In this document: piece by piece, positions 17,834-27,023 of the stretch
Layout of the letters: the number at the start of each line of letters is the position of its first letter
How positions within the stretch are numbered: position 1 is the stretch's first letter
Assembly: GCF_002563655.1 (NCBI RefSeq)
Contig: NZ_PDIY01000001.1
Coordinates: 3,942,001 to 4,006,000 of the forward strand
DNA from: Bacillus sp. es.034
GTDB taxonomy: Bacteria; Bacillota; Bacilli; Bacillales; Bacillaceae_B
Direction: 5' to 3'
Length of the DNA stretch: 64,000 bases
Notes under the pieces: model-generated
Databases searched by the model: none
Seen by the model: the letters and a program-made list of their open reading frames with translations, nothing else
What the model was told of the DNA's origin: nothing
Made by a program: the position numbers and the translations under genes

Positions 17834-17870
17834 CAAAAAACAAGAGATGCAGGAACACATCTCTTGTTTT
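17834..17870 (-). terminator. Terminator of pgcA
   Basis: AAAAACAAGAGATG pairs perfectly with CATCTCTTGTTTTT around an 8-nt loop. Confidence 0.9.
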
Positions 17871-17887
17871 TAATACCATGAAAAGGT

Positions 17888-19639
17888 TTACGCCTTTCCT
17901 ACAGACGAACGGATCATCGTCTCGACTTTCGCCATGATGGCATCCTGAAGGGCTTGTAATTTATCATCGCTATCGCTTTCGGTCTCCCCGATCACGCTGA
18001 AATAGAACTTGATCTTTGGCTCGGTCCCTGATGGACGGAGGCAAATCCAGGATCCATCTTCAAGATGATATTTCAACACATTGGAAGAAGGCAGATGGAT
18101 GGAGGTTTCCTCACCGGATACCAAATCCATTTTCGTACTTGTTTTGTAGTCTTCTGAAGAAACCACACGTAAGCCTGCCACTTCTTTCAAAGGTTCATTC
18201 CTGAAGTCCTTCAGGATCCCCTGAATTTGTTCGGCCCCTTCTTTTCCTTTAAGGGTCAGACTCTTCAGTCCTTCCTGGTAGAATCCGTGCTTTTCGAATA
18301 ATTCATGCAGGACGTTGTATAGGGTTTTTCCTTCTTTTTTATAATATGCAGCCGCTTCCGCTGCCATCAATACTGCTTGAATGGCATCCTTGTCACGGGC
18401 GAAGTCACCGATCAGGTATCCATAGCTTTCTTCATATCCGAATAAGAATGAATACTCACCTGTTTCTTCGTATTGCTTGATTTTTTCACCGATGAATTTA
18501 AAGCCTGTCAGTACATCCTCGACTGAAGCACCATAATGCTCAGCGACCTTACGACCCAATTCGGATGTCACGATGGTTTTGAATACCCTGCCGTTTTCAG
18601 GGATCATGTTCTTTTCCTGTTTGCGGGCAAGGATGTACTCCAGGAGGATGGCCCCTGTCTGGTTTCCGGTAAGAAGGATATACTCGCCTGTTTCCCCTTT
18701 TACTGCTACACCTAAACGGTCTGCATCGGGATCCGTCGCAATCAGGATATCCGCATCGATTTCCTTCCCGTCACGGATGCTGTATTCAAATGCCGCTTTA
18801 TCTTCAGGGTTAGGAGACTTCACTGTTGTAAACTCAGGATCAGGGACTGCCTGTTCCTTTACAATGTGAACGTGCTCATACCCTAATGCTTTCAACCCTT
18901 TTTCAGCCATCTTCAAGGCCGTGCCGTGCAGTGGTGAGAATACGATTTTCAAATCGGTTTCCTTAGCGATCTGAGGCTTCTCTGAAATCGAAATCAGATG
19001 TTCCAGGTATGATTGATCGATGTCTTCCCCGATCATTTTGATCAGGCCGGCTGATTTTAATTCTTCTTCGGTCTGAACATGGATTTCGAGTTCGTTTTCA
19101 ACGGCGTTCACTTTCCCGATGACTGCATCCGCTACATGTGGAGGAAGTTGGGCACCATCTTCCCCGTACACTTTATATCCATTGTATTCGGGCGGATTAT
19201 GGCTTGCAGTCACCACGATACCGGAGAATGCCTTTAGCTGCCGCAGGGCAAATGAAAGCTCAGGTGTTGGTTTCAATTCGTCGAAGACATATGTTTGGAT
19301 GCCATGGGTTGCCAGGGTCTTCGCTGACTCCATGGCGAATTCAGGTGATTTATAACGTGAGTCGTAAGCGATTACAACTCCGCGGTTTTTAGCCTCTTCA
19401 CCTTGCTCTTCTATGTATCGCGCCAGTCCTTCAGAGGCTTTTCTGACTGTATAAATGTTCATTCGATTGGTTCCGGGACCGATTTCTCCCCTCATTCCAC
19501 CCGTACCGAATTCCAGGTTTTTGTAGAATGCGTCTTCCAAGGACTTTTCGTCGTCTTTCATTGACTCTAAAAGTTCATTGACTTCTTTGTCCAGATGTAA
19601 GTAGCTGCTCCATTTTTCCCAAGATGTTTTCCAACTCAA
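17888..19639 (-). CDS. pgcA: Alpha-phosphoglucomutase / phosphomannomutase
   Basis: A 583-residue enzyme interconverting glucose-1-phosphate and glucose-6-phosphate, needed in Bacillus for UDP-glucose, glycolipid and teichoic acid glucosylation. All family motifs are visible: the active-site Ser loop [15 protein letters not shown] near 143, the Mg-binding [11 protein letters not shown] near 305, the sugar-binding [17 protein letters not shown] near 405, and the phosphate loop [11 protein letters not shown] near 540. GGAGG precedes the ATG. It lies next to yhcY as in B. subtilis. A 470-bp region upstream holds a repeat element. Confidence 0.95.
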   Translation of the reverse strand: MSWKTSWEKWSSYLHLDKEVNELLESMKDDEKSLEDAFYKNLEFGTGGMRGEIGPGTNRMNIYTVRKASEGLARYIEEQGEEAKNRGVVIAYDSRYKSPEFAMESAKTLATHGIQTYVFDELKPTPELSFALRQLKAFSGIVVTASHNPPEYNGYKVYGEDGAQLPPHVADAVIGKVNAVENELEIHVQTEEELKSAGLIKMIGEDIDQSYLEHLISISEKPQIAKETDLKIVFSPLHGTALKMAEKGLKALGYEHVHIVKEQAVPDPEFTTVKSPNPEDKAAFEYSIRDGKEIDADILIATDPDADRLGVAVKGETGEYILLTGNQTGAILLEYILARKQEKNMIPENGRVFKTIVTSELGRKVAEHYGASVEDVLTGFKFIGEKIKQYEETGEYSFLFGYEESYGYLIGDFARDKDAIQAVLMAAEAAAYYKKEGKTLYNVLHELFEKHGFYQEGLKSLTLKGKEGAEQIQGILKDFRNEPLKEVAGLRVVSSEDYKTSTKMDLVSGEETSIHLPSSNVLKYHLEDGSWICLRPSGTEPKIKFYFSVIGETESDSDDKLQALQDAIMAKVETMIRSSVGKA

Positions 19640-19834
19640 AACGATCCCCTCCTAATGCTGTATAATAATGAATTCTATCATTTATTGTAGAATTCCTTCT
19701 AAAACAATCCGTCACATGTCGACAAGATTCGTTTAATCCTTATTTTAGCATAATTTCTCTCGTTGGAATTTGTCATTTTTATTTTTAATAAAAAGTTAAT
19801 ATACACCAATAGCATTTAGATCACGTGGTATACC

Positions 19835-19966
19835 GCTGTTGATTTCCGTGCAAGACTTCGCTTTCCTCGGGCGTTCGGCTAGCCTCCTCGTCGCTGTCGC
19901 TCCTGCGGGGTCTTACCTATTCCGCTTTTCCCGTAGGAGTCTTCGTCTTGCACTCCAATCCACAGC
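19835..19966. repeat. 132-bp inverted-repeat element (Bacillus dispersed repeat)
   Basis: The ends form imperfect inverted repeats of about 22 bp: GCTGTTGATTTCCGTGCAAG at the left and CTTGCACTCCAATCCACAGC at the right, with GTGCAAGAC/GTCTTGCAC a perfect 9-bp core. The interior (TTTCCTCGGGCG ... CCTCCTCGTCGCTGTCGC ... TCCTGCGGGGTCTTACC) resembles a short non-coding repeat seen widely in Bacillaceae intergenic DNA, which I recall only from general knowledge. No target duplication was recognised. Confidence 0.7.
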
Positions 19967-20009
19967 TGGAACCTGCTAAATACAAGATACATGCTGTCAC
20001 AATAACCAT

Positions 20010-20064
20010 AAAAAAACCGAACGAATCCGAATTTCATTAAAGAAATTCATAGGATCGTTCGGAT
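20010..20064 (-). terminator. Terminator of yhcX
   Basis: CCGAACGA and TCGTTCGG form the base of a long stem; GAATTTC and GAAATTC continue it towards the loop. The minus strand ends in TTTTTT. Confidence 0.88.
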
Positions 20065-20112
20065 TTTCTATGCTAACAATATTTGTTCAATCCATCTAAC
20101 AATCGTTTGGAA

Positions 20113-21654
20113 TTACTTCTTATAGTTCACTCCATAGACGTCATGGCGTCGGTCTTTGAGTTGACGGACGGTGCCTGATTGGCGCTGGCGGCGGAGGACT
20201 TCGAGGTCGACGTCTCCGATCATGACCATTTCGATGTTCGGATTGGTTTCGCCTACGATTCCGTCACGTGCGAATTCAAAGTCGGACGGGGCAAAGATGC
20301 CGGACTGGGCATATTGGATGTCCATGTTTTCCGTTTGCGGAAGGTTTCCGACCGTACCGGAAATGACTGTATAGATCTGATTCTCGACAGCACGTGCCTG
20401 GGCACAGTATCTGACGCGAAGATAGCCTTGGCGGTCCTCTGTACAGAATGGGGTGAAGATGATCTTCGCCCCTTTGTCCGTAGCGATACGGGCAAGCTCG
20501 GGGAATTCGATATCATAACATATTTGAATCGCGATTTTCCCGCAGTCTGTATCAAAGACCCTGACAGAATCCCCGGGGCTGATTCCCCACCATTTCCGTT
20601 CATTCGGTGTGATGTGAACTTTGTATTGCTTCTCAATCGTCCCATCGCGGCGGAAAAGATAGGCAATATTGTAGATCTCATCGTTTTCTTCCTTGACGAA
20701 ATGAGATCCCCCGATGATGTTCACGTTGTACCGTACAGCAAGGTCCGTGAATAATTCAATATAATCCTCTGTGAAGTCTGTCAATCTTCTGACTGCAAGG
20801 CTCGGTGATTGAATGTTCAGGAATGACATGAGCTGGGTGGTAAAAATCTCAGGGAACACTACGAAATCCGATTTCGCATCGGAAGCCACATCGGTGAAAT
20901 ACTCCACCTGATTCGCAAACTCTTCAAAGGAGTTGATTTTCCGCATCATATATTGAACAACACAGATCCGGACCGGATAGCTCGTTTTGAAGTGACGTTT
21001 GCTCGATGGACGGTAGTCGACATTATTCCATTCCATCAGTGTGGCGTATTTATGGGAGCGCTTATCATCCGGCAGGTAGTTCGGATTGATCCTCATCAGG
21101 GTGAACCCGTTCAGAAGCTGGAACGAAAGCACGGGATCATAAATCTTATGACGTCCCACTGAATCCACATACTCCCTTGGAGACATTTCATCAGAATGTT
21201 TATGATAATTCGGGATTCGTCCCCCGATGATGATACTCTTTAAATTCCACTGCCTGGCAAGATCCTTCCTTGCTTCATACAGACGGTGACCTACCTTCAT
21301 GCGCCGGTAATCCGGGTGCACCATCACTTCGATCCCGTACAGATTATAGCCATCGGGATTGTGATTGGTTATGTAACCATTATCCGTTACATCATCCCAT
21401 GTGTGGCGGTCGTCGTACTCATCAAAGTTAATGATCAAACTCGAGCATGAGGCGATGATATCCCCATCTAATTCTGCTACGAGCTGACCTTCCGGAAACA
21501 CTTCCAGGTGACTTTCCAGATGCTCGACTTTCCATGGGTCCATCCCTGGAAAGCAGACAGACTGCATATTGATAATATCTTGAATGTCCTTATGTTCCAT
21601 TGGACGGATGATCATTTTCTTTTCGAACTGCGATAAATCCAGTTTTTCTGCCAT
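20113..21654 (-). CDS. yhcX: Bifunctional GNAT acetyltransferase / carbon-nitrogen hydrolase (YhcX)
   Basis: A 513-residue fusion. The N-terminal third (about 15-180) is a GNAT domain with YGIEVMVHPDYRRMKVGHRL as the acetyl-CoA motif. The C-terminal part (about 228-505) is a nitrilase-superfamily amidohydrolase with the catalytic triad in VVFPEIFTT (Glu), KQYKVHITPNERKWW (Lys) and AIQICYDIEFPE (Cys). The length matches B. subtilis YhcX. A linked acyl transfer and amide hydrolysis on one small molecule is plausible, but the substrate is not known. It is a single-gene unit with its own terminator. Confidence 0.92.
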   Translation of the reverse strand: MAEKLDLSQFEKKMIIRPMEHKDIQDIINMQSVCFPGMDPWKVEHLESHLEVFPEGQLVAELDGDIIASCSSLIINFDEYDDRHTWDDVTDNGYITNHNPDGYNLYGIEVMVHPDYRRMKVGHRLYEARKDLARQWNLKSIIIGGRIPNYHKHSDEMSPREYVDSVGRHKIYDPVLSFQLLNGFTLMRINPNYLPDDKRSHKYATLMEWNNVDYRPSSKRHFKTSYPVRICVVQYMMRKINSFEEFANQVEYFTDVASDAKSDFVVFPEIFTTQLMSFLNIQSPSLAVRRLTDFTEDYIELFTDLAVRYNVNIIGGSHFVKEENDEIYNIAYLFRRDGTIEKQYKVHITPNERKWWGISPGDSVRVFDTDCGKIAIQICYDIEFPELARIATDKGAKIIFTPFCTEDRQGYLRVRYCAQARAVENQIYTVISGTVGNLPQTENMDIQYAQSGIFAPSDFEFARDGIVGETNPNIEMVMIGDVDLEVLRRQRQSGTVRQLKDRRHDVYGVNYKK

Positions 21655-21851
21655 CTATGATCTACTCCTTCATAAAATACCTGAATTATATACCCTTATA
21701 GTGCACTGTTGAAACGAAGTTCATGACAGTCCATTTCTTTTATTTTAGCAAAGGGGTGAGGATTTTTTGAAGAAATATGATTTTTCTTTAACCTGGTTAT
21801 CATTTTTTCATAGATCTTTAACACTAAAAAACCCCTTGAAACTTGAAAATA

Positions 21852-21877
21852 GAAACACCCAATCATATGGATGTTTC
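21852..21877 (-). terminator. Probable terminator of the oligo-1,6-glucosidase gene
   Basis: GAAACACCC and GGATGTTTC pair (one G-U) around an 8-nt loop; the minus strand continues TATTTTC. A moderate terminator. Confidence 0.6.
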
Positions 21878-21885
21878 CTTTCAGT

Positions 21886-23559
21886 TTAACCTTTAATATA
21901 ATACACCGTTGCTTCCCAAGGGTTTAAAGTAAATGCATCTTTTTCATGCAGTTCTTCGTTTGTTATGAAAACTTCAGATTGATTAATATCAAATGAAGCG
22001 ATGTTGTCGATGATTTGCTCTTCTCCTGACACATTGCAAAGGACGAGGATCTTTCGATTGTCAAATGTTCTCGTATAGGCATATACGGAAGGGTGATCTG
22101 CATAGTGAAGTTCGAACGATCCGTATGGAATGATGTCATGCTTTTTGCGAAGTGCAATCAACTTTTGATAGTAGTAGTAAATGGATGCCGGATCGTTTAA
22201 GGCTTGTTCGGCATTGATCTCTTTATAGTTCGGGTTACTGGCGATCCATGGCTCTCCTTCTGTGAATCCACCATTTTCCGTTCCGTCCCACTGCATAGGA
22301 GTCCTTGCGTTGTCTCTTCCTTTTACGTAAATGGATTTCATGATTTCCTCTGGATCAATACCCTGGGCTGTTTTTTCCCGGTACATGTTCAATGTTTCGA
22401 TATCCTTGTATTCATCAATGGAAGAGAAACGGACATTTGTCATTCCAAGCTCTTCCCCTTGATAAATGTAAGGCGTGCCCTGCATCATATGGAGGAGGGT
22501 CGCAAGCATTTTCGCAGATTTCACTCGATACTCCCCATCTTGTCCAAGTCTTGAGACGATTCTTGGCTGATCGTGGTTGTTCCAATACAGACTGTTCCAG
22601 CCCTTACAGTGAAGTTCCGTTTGCCATTTAGTCAGGATTGCTTTCAGTTTCACAAGATCGAATGGAATGACGTCCCATTTCCCTCCCGGACCCGAATCGA
22701 CATCCATATGCTCAAACTGGAATACCATATTCACTTCATTTCGGTCTTCACCCGTATAAAGCACGGCTTCCTCCGGTGTCACACCCGGCATCTCCCCAAC
22801 CGTCATCGAATCATAATGGGAGAGCACCTCCTGATTCATTTCCTGGAGAAATTCATGAATGCGGGGACCGTTCATAAAGTACTCATGACCGGAAGCATAC
22901 GGTTTGCCTTCAGGGTTCGGTGCATCCGGCAATGTTGGAACTTTCGAAATAAAGTTGATGACATCCATACGGAAACCGTCGATCCCTTTATCCAGCCAGA
23001 ATGTCATCAAGTCATAGATTTCCCGGCGCAACTCCGGATTTTCCCAGTTGAGATCCGGCTGCTTTTTCGAGAAGAGATGTAAGAAATACTCTTCTGTCGC
23101 CTCATCATATTCCCAGGCAGAACCGCTAAAGACAGATTCCCAGTTATTCGGCTCTTTACCGTCTTTTCCTTCACGCCAAATATAATAATCACGATACGGA
23201 TTATCCTTTGATTTCCTCGATTCCACAAACCAGCCGTGCTCATCGGAAGAGTGATTCACCACAAGATCCATCACAAGCTTCATGCCACGGTTATGAATTT
23301 CTCCGAGCATTTCCTCCCAATCAGCCATCGTGCCGAACTCATCCATAATCTTTTTATAGTCGCTAATATCATATCCATTATCATCATTCGGGGATTCATA
23401 GACAGGAGATAACCATATCACATCAATACCCAGTTTTTTTAAATAATCCAATTTGGAGATGATTCCTTTGATATCACCGACGCCATCACCATTGCTATCC
23501 ATGAAACTGCGAGGGTAAATTTGATAGACGACCGATTCTTTCCACCATTGTTTTGTCAT
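21886..23559 (-). CDS. malL: Oligo-1,6-glucosidase / alpha-glucosidase, GH13
   Basis: A 557-residue cytoplasmic glycoside hydrolase of family 13. The N-terminus WWKESVVYQIYPRSFMDSNG is typical of Bacillus oligo-1,6-glucosidases. The nucleophile Asp is in DGFRMDVINFISK, the acid Glu in TVGEMPGV and the third carboxylate in WNNHDQPRIVSR. It would release glucose from isomaltose-type oligosaccharides or sucrose/maltose. The start at 23559 has AGGAGG upstream; the longer frame to 23652 runs through the promoter and the cre site. Carbon catabolite control by CcpA is likely from the site at 23607. No sugar transporter is adjacent, so uptake must come from elsewhere. Confidence 0.9.
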   Translation of the reverse strand: MTKQWWKESVVYQIYPRSFMDSNGDGVGDIKGIISKLDYLKKLGIDVIWLSPVYESPNDDNGYDISDYKKIMDEFGTMADWEEMLGEIHNRGMKLVMDLVVNHSSDEHGWFVESRKSKDNPYRDYYIWREGKDGKEPNNWESVFSGSAWEYDEATEEYFLHLFSKKQPDLNWENPELRREIYDLMTFWLDKGIDGFRMDVINFISKVPTLPDAPNPEGKPYASGHEYFMNGPRIHEFLQEMNQEVLSHYDSMTVGEMPGVTPEEAVLYTGEDRNEVNMVFQFEHMDVDSGPGGKWDVIPFDLVKLKAILTKWQTELHCKGWNSLYWNNHDQPRIVSRLGQDGEYRVKSAKMLATLLHMMQGTPYIYQGEELGMTNVRFSSIDEYKDIETLNMYREKTAQGIDPEEIMKSIYVKGRDNARTPMQWDGTENGGFTEGEPWIASNPNYKEINAEQALNDPASIYYYYQKLIALRKKHDIIPYGSFELHYADHPSVYAYTRTFDNRKILVLCNVSGEEQIIDNIASFDINQSEVFITNEELHEKDAFTLNPWEATVYYIKG

Positions 23560-23606
23560 GTGCGTTTTCCTCCTGTTATCTCCTTCAGTAGTAAGCAAAC
23601 GTCTTC

Positions 23607-23620
23607 TGCAACCGCTTGCA
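23607..23620. promoter_or_regulatory. cre site (CcpA catabolite repression)
   Basis: TGCAACCGCTTGCA fits the cre consensus TGNAANCGNTNNCA at every fixed position and is near-palindromic. It lies about 50 bp upstream of the glucosidase start. A LacI-type repressor of the glucosidase could use the same site. Confidence 0.8.
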
Positions 23621-23726
23621 CAAATCGTTAAAAAAATATCACATTTCTTCATAAAGTTTTCTCATTTTACTTTTATAATAATATCATACTATAATTTGAT
23701 AGAATATACGTAGAAAGGAATTCTAT

Positions 23727-24152
23727 ATGAATAAAAAAGCAGATTCTCTGTTATTCCTGGCTTGGGCCTCTTCCCTGATCGCCACGATGGGGAGTTTATA
23801 TTTCTCTGAAATCATGAAATATGAGCCATGTGAATTATGTTGGTATCAGCGTATTTTAATGTACCCGATGGTCATTTTATTAGGAGTGGCTTATGTACGC
23901 AAAGAATTTAAAGCGGCATTATATTCTACGATTTTTTCCGGCATCGGCCTTCTCATTTCCATTTATCACTACTCTATCCAAAAAGTGTCGATCCTTACTG
24001 AAAGTGCCCCCGCCTGCGGACGCGTTCCTTGTACAGGTGAATACATCAACCTGTTCGGTTTTGTCACGATTCCGTTCCTTGCACTCTTAGGGTTCATCAT
24101 CATCTTCATTTCAAGTGTTATCGTATTAAAAGCTATAAAGGAGGAAAACTAG
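23727..24152 (+). CDS. bdbC: Disulfide bond formation protein BdbC (DsbB family)
   Basis: A 141-residue membrane oxidoreductase with four transmembrane helices. The two redox Cys pairs are visible: CELC at residues about 36-39 at the end of TM1 (YEPCELCWYQRILMYP) and the periplasm-side CGRVPC near 96-101. The protein reoxidises an extracytoplasmic thiol oxidase using quinone. AAAGGAA precedes the ATG. It is followed, one base after the stop, by a membrane-anchored thioredoxin-like gene that replaces the usual BdbD partner. Confidence 0.92.
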   Translation: MNKKADSLLFLAWASSLIATMGSLYFSEIMKYEPCELCWYQRILMYPMVILLGVAYVRKEFKAALYSTIFSGIGLLISIYHYSIQKVSILTESAPACGRVPCTGEYINLFGFVTIPFLALLGFIIIFISSVIVLKAIKEEN

Positions 24153-24153
24153 A

Positions 24154-24627
24154 TTGAAAAAAATCATCATATTCCTGGTGGCGATCGTCGGATTATTCGC
24201 AGCCATCGCCATTGTCACCAGCGTCCAGAACAGTCAAAAAGCCGAGGGAAATAAGTTCAAAAAAGCGAAACTCGACCCGGCGACCGTTGAACTGCTGGAT
24301 GATCCAAACTATCAAAACGTCATCCTTCCAAAAGAGCTGGAAGAGAAATTAAAGAATAAAGAAGAAGCGACCGTCTACTTCTACAGCTCTACTTGTATCC
24401 ATTGTAAAAGAACGACACCTACCCTCGCACCTCTTGCCGAAGATATGGGAGTCGACATGGTTCAGTACAATCTGCTTGAATTCGAACAGGGCTGGGATCA
24501 ATACGGAATCGAAGCCACTCCTACACTCGTTCATTACGAGAATGGAAAAGAAGTGGCGAGAATCGTAGGAGAACATCCTAAAGAAGATTTCAAAGCATTT
24601 TTCGAAGAGAACGTAAAATCAGAATAA
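24154..24627 (+). CDS. Membrane-anchored thioredoxin-like protein
   Basis: A 157-residue protein with an N-terminal signal anchor (MKKIIIFLVAIVGLFAAIAI) and an extracytoplasmic thioredoxin fold. The active site is STCIHCKRTTP (CxxC near residues 78-81) and the cis-Pro loop is IEATPTLVHY near 114. Translation starts at TTG (24154) behind AAAGGAGG, one base after bdbC stops, so the two are tightly coupled. It probably works with BdbC as a disulfide oxidase, but a reductase role cannot be excluded. Unlike BdbD it lacks the inserted helical domain. Confidence 0.85.
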   Translation: MKKIIIFLVAIVGLFAAIAIVTSVQNSQKAEGNKFKKAKLDPATVELLDDPNYQNVILPKELEEKLKNKEEATVYFYSSTCIHCKRTTPTLAPLAEDMGVDMVQYNLLEFEQGWDQYGIEATPTLVHYENGKEVARIVGEHPKEDFKAFFEENVKSE

Positions 24628-24630
24628 AAA

Positions 24631-24664
24631 AGAGGGGCTGACTTTTCCACGAGTCAGCCCCTTT
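24631..24664 (+). terminator. Terminator of the bdbC operon
   Basis: GAGGGGCTGACT pairs with AGTCAGCCCCTTTC around an 8-nt loop. Confidence 0.9.
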
Positions 24665-24667
24665 CAA

Positions 24668-24775
24668 GTGAGGAGGAATTTCAAGATGAAGATACGTTGT
24701 ATCTTCAGATTAACTTATTACTTGCTATTTTCCCCTCACAAGAACCTTTCAAACATGCTAATGCGAATTTTCTAA
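24668..24775 (+). other. Structured intergenic element with possible 29-codon ORF
   Basis: After the terminator, GTGAGGAGGAA can pair with TTTCCCCTCAC about 60 nt later, and inside it TGAAGATAC pairs perfectly with GTATCTTCA. The AGGAGG in the 5' arm would serve an ATG at 24686 for a 29-residue basic/hydrophobic peptide ending at 24775, but the arm is sequestered in the fold. It could be a small RNA or a regulated tiny gene. No promoter is obvious. Confidence 0.35.
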
Positions 24776-24805
24776 AGTATCTAACTATTAAGGGCGTGAT
24801 ACAGC

Positions 24806-25207
24806 TTACACAAGCAGCTGGTTATCCGCTCTAGAGTAGATGCTCAGATTATGTTTACAGTCTGATTCTTCCGTAAATTGATCATACGATAAAGGGAAGA
24901 ACATGCCGAAGCTTTGAAGGATGCCGGCATTGTGATAGAACATATCTTCATATAGGTCTTCATTTGATCCGCTTTCAACGATGGAAATCAGTGTTTGCAG
25001 GCTTGAGATCACTTGAAATGCTTCCTTAAGGGTCCCGAAATATTCAAAATTCCTCGTCGTCGTATGTAATACTTGCATATCATCGAATTGTTCGATTTCA
25101 TCATCTGTGAAATAATCAGGGAAAATAGTACAATACATGTACTGTATAAGCTCTTGGATTTTATCTTCCTGTTCATGTGTTGATGCTAGTAAAACTTTCA
25201 CCATCAT
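24806..25207 (-). CDS. yhcU: YhcU-like protein (DUF5365)
   Basis: A 133-residue acidic soluble protein, MMVKVLLASTHEQEDKIQEL, with FPDYFTDDEIEQFDDMQVLH and FYHNAGILQSFGMFFPLSYD segments. This matches the YhcU family of Bacillus in length and pattern, and it is divergent from yhcT as in B. subtilis. The ATG follows AAAGGTGGG. Function unknown. Confidence 0.8.
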   Translation of the reverse strand: MMVKVLLASTHEQEDKIQELIQYMYCTIFPDYFTDDEIEQFDDMQVLHTTTRNFEYFGTLKEAFQVISSLQTLISIVESGSNEDLYEDMFYHNAGILQSFGMFFPLSYDQFTEESDCKHNLSIYSRADNQLLV

Positions 25208-25378
25208 AACCCACCTTTGTAACGGTTGTAATCTCTCTGTAATAGATATATTAAGGATAACATAGAAGTAGAACCAACAGCGTGGTAATTATACCCATGA
25301 ATTGGGTTGAATAGGTGCTATGATAGGATTAAATACCCACAATAGTATAAGATATTTGTCATTTAAAGGGGTTTTTTG

Positions 25379-26263
25379 ATGAAAACACGAAAAATAGGCG
25401 AACGATTCGACCTAGTCATTCCAAATGATTGGAAAAATGTAACGATTGAAACAATTCTTAGAAACCACTGGCAGGCTCCTAAGAAACTGGTTCATTCCAT
25501 GAGGATGGAAGGTGATGTCAAAGTGAACGGAGAGTTGACTTCATGGACCTCCCCCCTCTCACAAGGGGATATTCTGCAGATCCGATTATTCAAGGAAGTC
25601 GAATATGATGTTCCCCCCACCTACGGGGAGCTGGACGTATTGTTTGAGGATGAACATCTGATTGTCGTCAACAAGCCTGCCGGGATCGATACCCATCCGA
25701 ATACTCCTGATGAAACGGATACCCTGGCCAATCTTGTCGCGTTCCATCATCAGGCCCAAGGGGAAAGCTGTCGTGTCCTGCATATCCATCGGTTAGATCG
25801 CGATACGTCCGGCGCAATCATCTTCGCCAAGCATCCGTTAAGTAAAGCGATCCTTGACCGGCTTCTTGCCGAAAGACAAATCAAGCGTACGTATCATGCC
25901 CTGGTACATGGTCGTTTGAAACAGAAGAAAGGCACCATCTCAGAACCGATCGGCAGAGACCGACATCACAATACGAGAAGAAGGGTATCGCCATCCGGTC
26001 AGGATGCAGTCACCCATTATAAAGTAATGGAAGTCAGGAATCCGTATACATTCATCGAAGTACAGCTTGATACCGGCCGCACGCACCAAATCCGCGTCCA
26101 TATGAGCCACATCGGTCACCCTCTGGCTGGCGACACATTATACGGGGGAAAACCGGTATTCACGAGGCAGGCACTGCATGCAGCCAGAATTTCGTTCCCT
26201 CATCCGCTGACGGGGGAACGGATTGAATGCGAAGCCGAATGCCATGATGATATTGGGTTGTAA
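25379..26263 (+). CDS. yhcT: RluA-family pseudouridine synthase YhcT
   Basis: A 294-residue enzyme of the RluA/RluD family that isomerises uridines in rRNA. A short S4-like N-terminal region (about 20-75) precedes the catalytic domain. HRLDRDTSG (137-145) carries the catalytic Asp140, ITYHALVHG-like KRTYHALVHG lies near 175, and RTHQIRVHMSHIGHPLAGD near 233. ATG at 25379 is chosen over the TTG three bases earlier. RNA target is not predictable. A terminator shared with wrbA follows. Confidence 0.92.
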   Translation: MKTRKIGERFDLVIPNDWKNVTIETILRNHWQAPKKLVHSMRMEGDVKVNGELTSWTSPLSQGDILQIRLFKEVEYDVPPTYGELDVLFEDEHLIVVNKPAGIDTHPNTPDETDTLANLVAFHHQAQGESCRVLHIHRLDRDTSGAIIFAKHPLSKAILDRLLAERQIKRTYHALVHGRLKQKKGTISEPIGRDRHHNTRRRVSPSGQDAVTHYKVMEVRNPYTFIEVQLDTGRTHQIRVHMSHIGHPLAGDTLYGGKPVFTRQALHAARISFPHPLTGERIECEAECHDDIGL

Positions 26264-26290
26264 TGGAATAAATTCAGTACACACAAAAAA

Positions 26291-26333
26291 GACCAGGTCA
26301 CTCAAACTTACGAGTGTACCTGGTTTCTTTTTC
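26291..26333. terminator. Bidirectional terminator yhcT/wrbA
   Basis: ACCAGGT-CACTC pairs with GAGTG-TACCTGGT, followed by TTTCTTTTTC. Confidence 0.85.
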
Positions 26334-26334
26334 A

Positions 26335-26949
26335 TTATTTCAATCCATTTTTCACCGCTTCAGCGATTTGAATCGTGCGGCGGGTCTGGTGCTTCACGGC
26401 TGGTTCCACGGATTCGACCATATTGCCTTCCTGATCGACCGTTACACTCGTACCGTATGGATTCCCTCCAGTTGCAAAGCTTGATTGGTCTGTGTATCCA
26501 GGTGCGGCGATGATGGCACCCCAGTGCATCATGGTTGTGTAAAGAGCCAGAACCGTTTGCTCCTGTCCACCGTGTGAGTTGCTTGCAGATGATGTGGCGC
26601 TCACTACCTTGTTAGCCAGTTTTCCATTGAACCACAGTCCTCCAGTTGTATCAAGGAACGCTTTGACTTGAGATGGCACGTTACCGAATCTTGTAGGAAC
26701 GTTGAATAGATAAGCATCTGCCCATTCCAGATCATCAAGGGTTGCTACAGGGACCGTATCTTTTGTTTCATTGTAGTGCTTTTCCCATGCCGGGTTGGAA
26801 GCAATCGCTCCTTCTGGTGCAGTCTCTTCAAAACGAAGTAATTTCACTTCTGCCCCTGCTTCTTTCGCAGCTTCTTCAGCCCATTTCGCCATCTGATAGT
26901 TTGTTCCTGTTGAACTGTAGTACATGATTGCCAATTTTACGTTAGACAT
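26335..26949 (-). CDS. wrbA: NAD(P)H:quinone oxidoreductase, WrbA family
   Basis: A 204-residue flavodoxin-fold enzyme. The FMN phosphate loop is YSSTGTNYQMAKW near residues 10-22, the second flavin loop is PTRFGNVPSQVKAFLD near 84-99, and SSASNSHGGQEQT near 120 is the WrbA signature. It performs two-electron quinone reduction, avoiding semiquinone radicals. It lies 74 bp downstream of a DoxX gene that carries MhqR-like operators, so it may belong to the same electrophile-stress unit. GGAG precedes the ATG. Confidence 0.9.
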   Translation of the reverse strand: MSNVKLAIMYYSSTGTNYQMAKWAEEAAKEAGAEVKLLRFEETAPEGAIASNPAWEKHYNETKDTVPVATLDDLEWADAYLFNVPTRFGNVPSQVKAFLDTTGGLWFNGKLANKVVSATSSASNSHGGQEQTVLALYTTMMHWGAIIAAPGYTDQSSFATGGNPYGTSVTVDQEGNMVESVEPAVKHQTRRTIQIAEAVKNGLK

Positions 26950-27023
26950 AAAATCTCTCCTTTAGATATGTTTTTTATATAGTAAAAGGGTGAAACACAA
27001 GATTTGGGTTGCATGTAAATCCA

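Larger units (their letters stand above)
19640..20112. other. Gene-free region between pgcA and yhcX
   Basis: This 473-bp stretch holds the pgcA promoter region (AT-rich, 19660-19830), a 132-bp inverted-repeat element (19835-19966) and the yhcX terminator (20010-20064). No coding frame with a ribosome binding site was seen. Confidence 0.7.

Noticed and set aside
23676-23690. TTATAATAATATCAT as a PerR box between the glucosidase and bdbC
   Set aside because: Four mismatches in one half, and the surrounding DNA is simply AT-rich promoter sequence.
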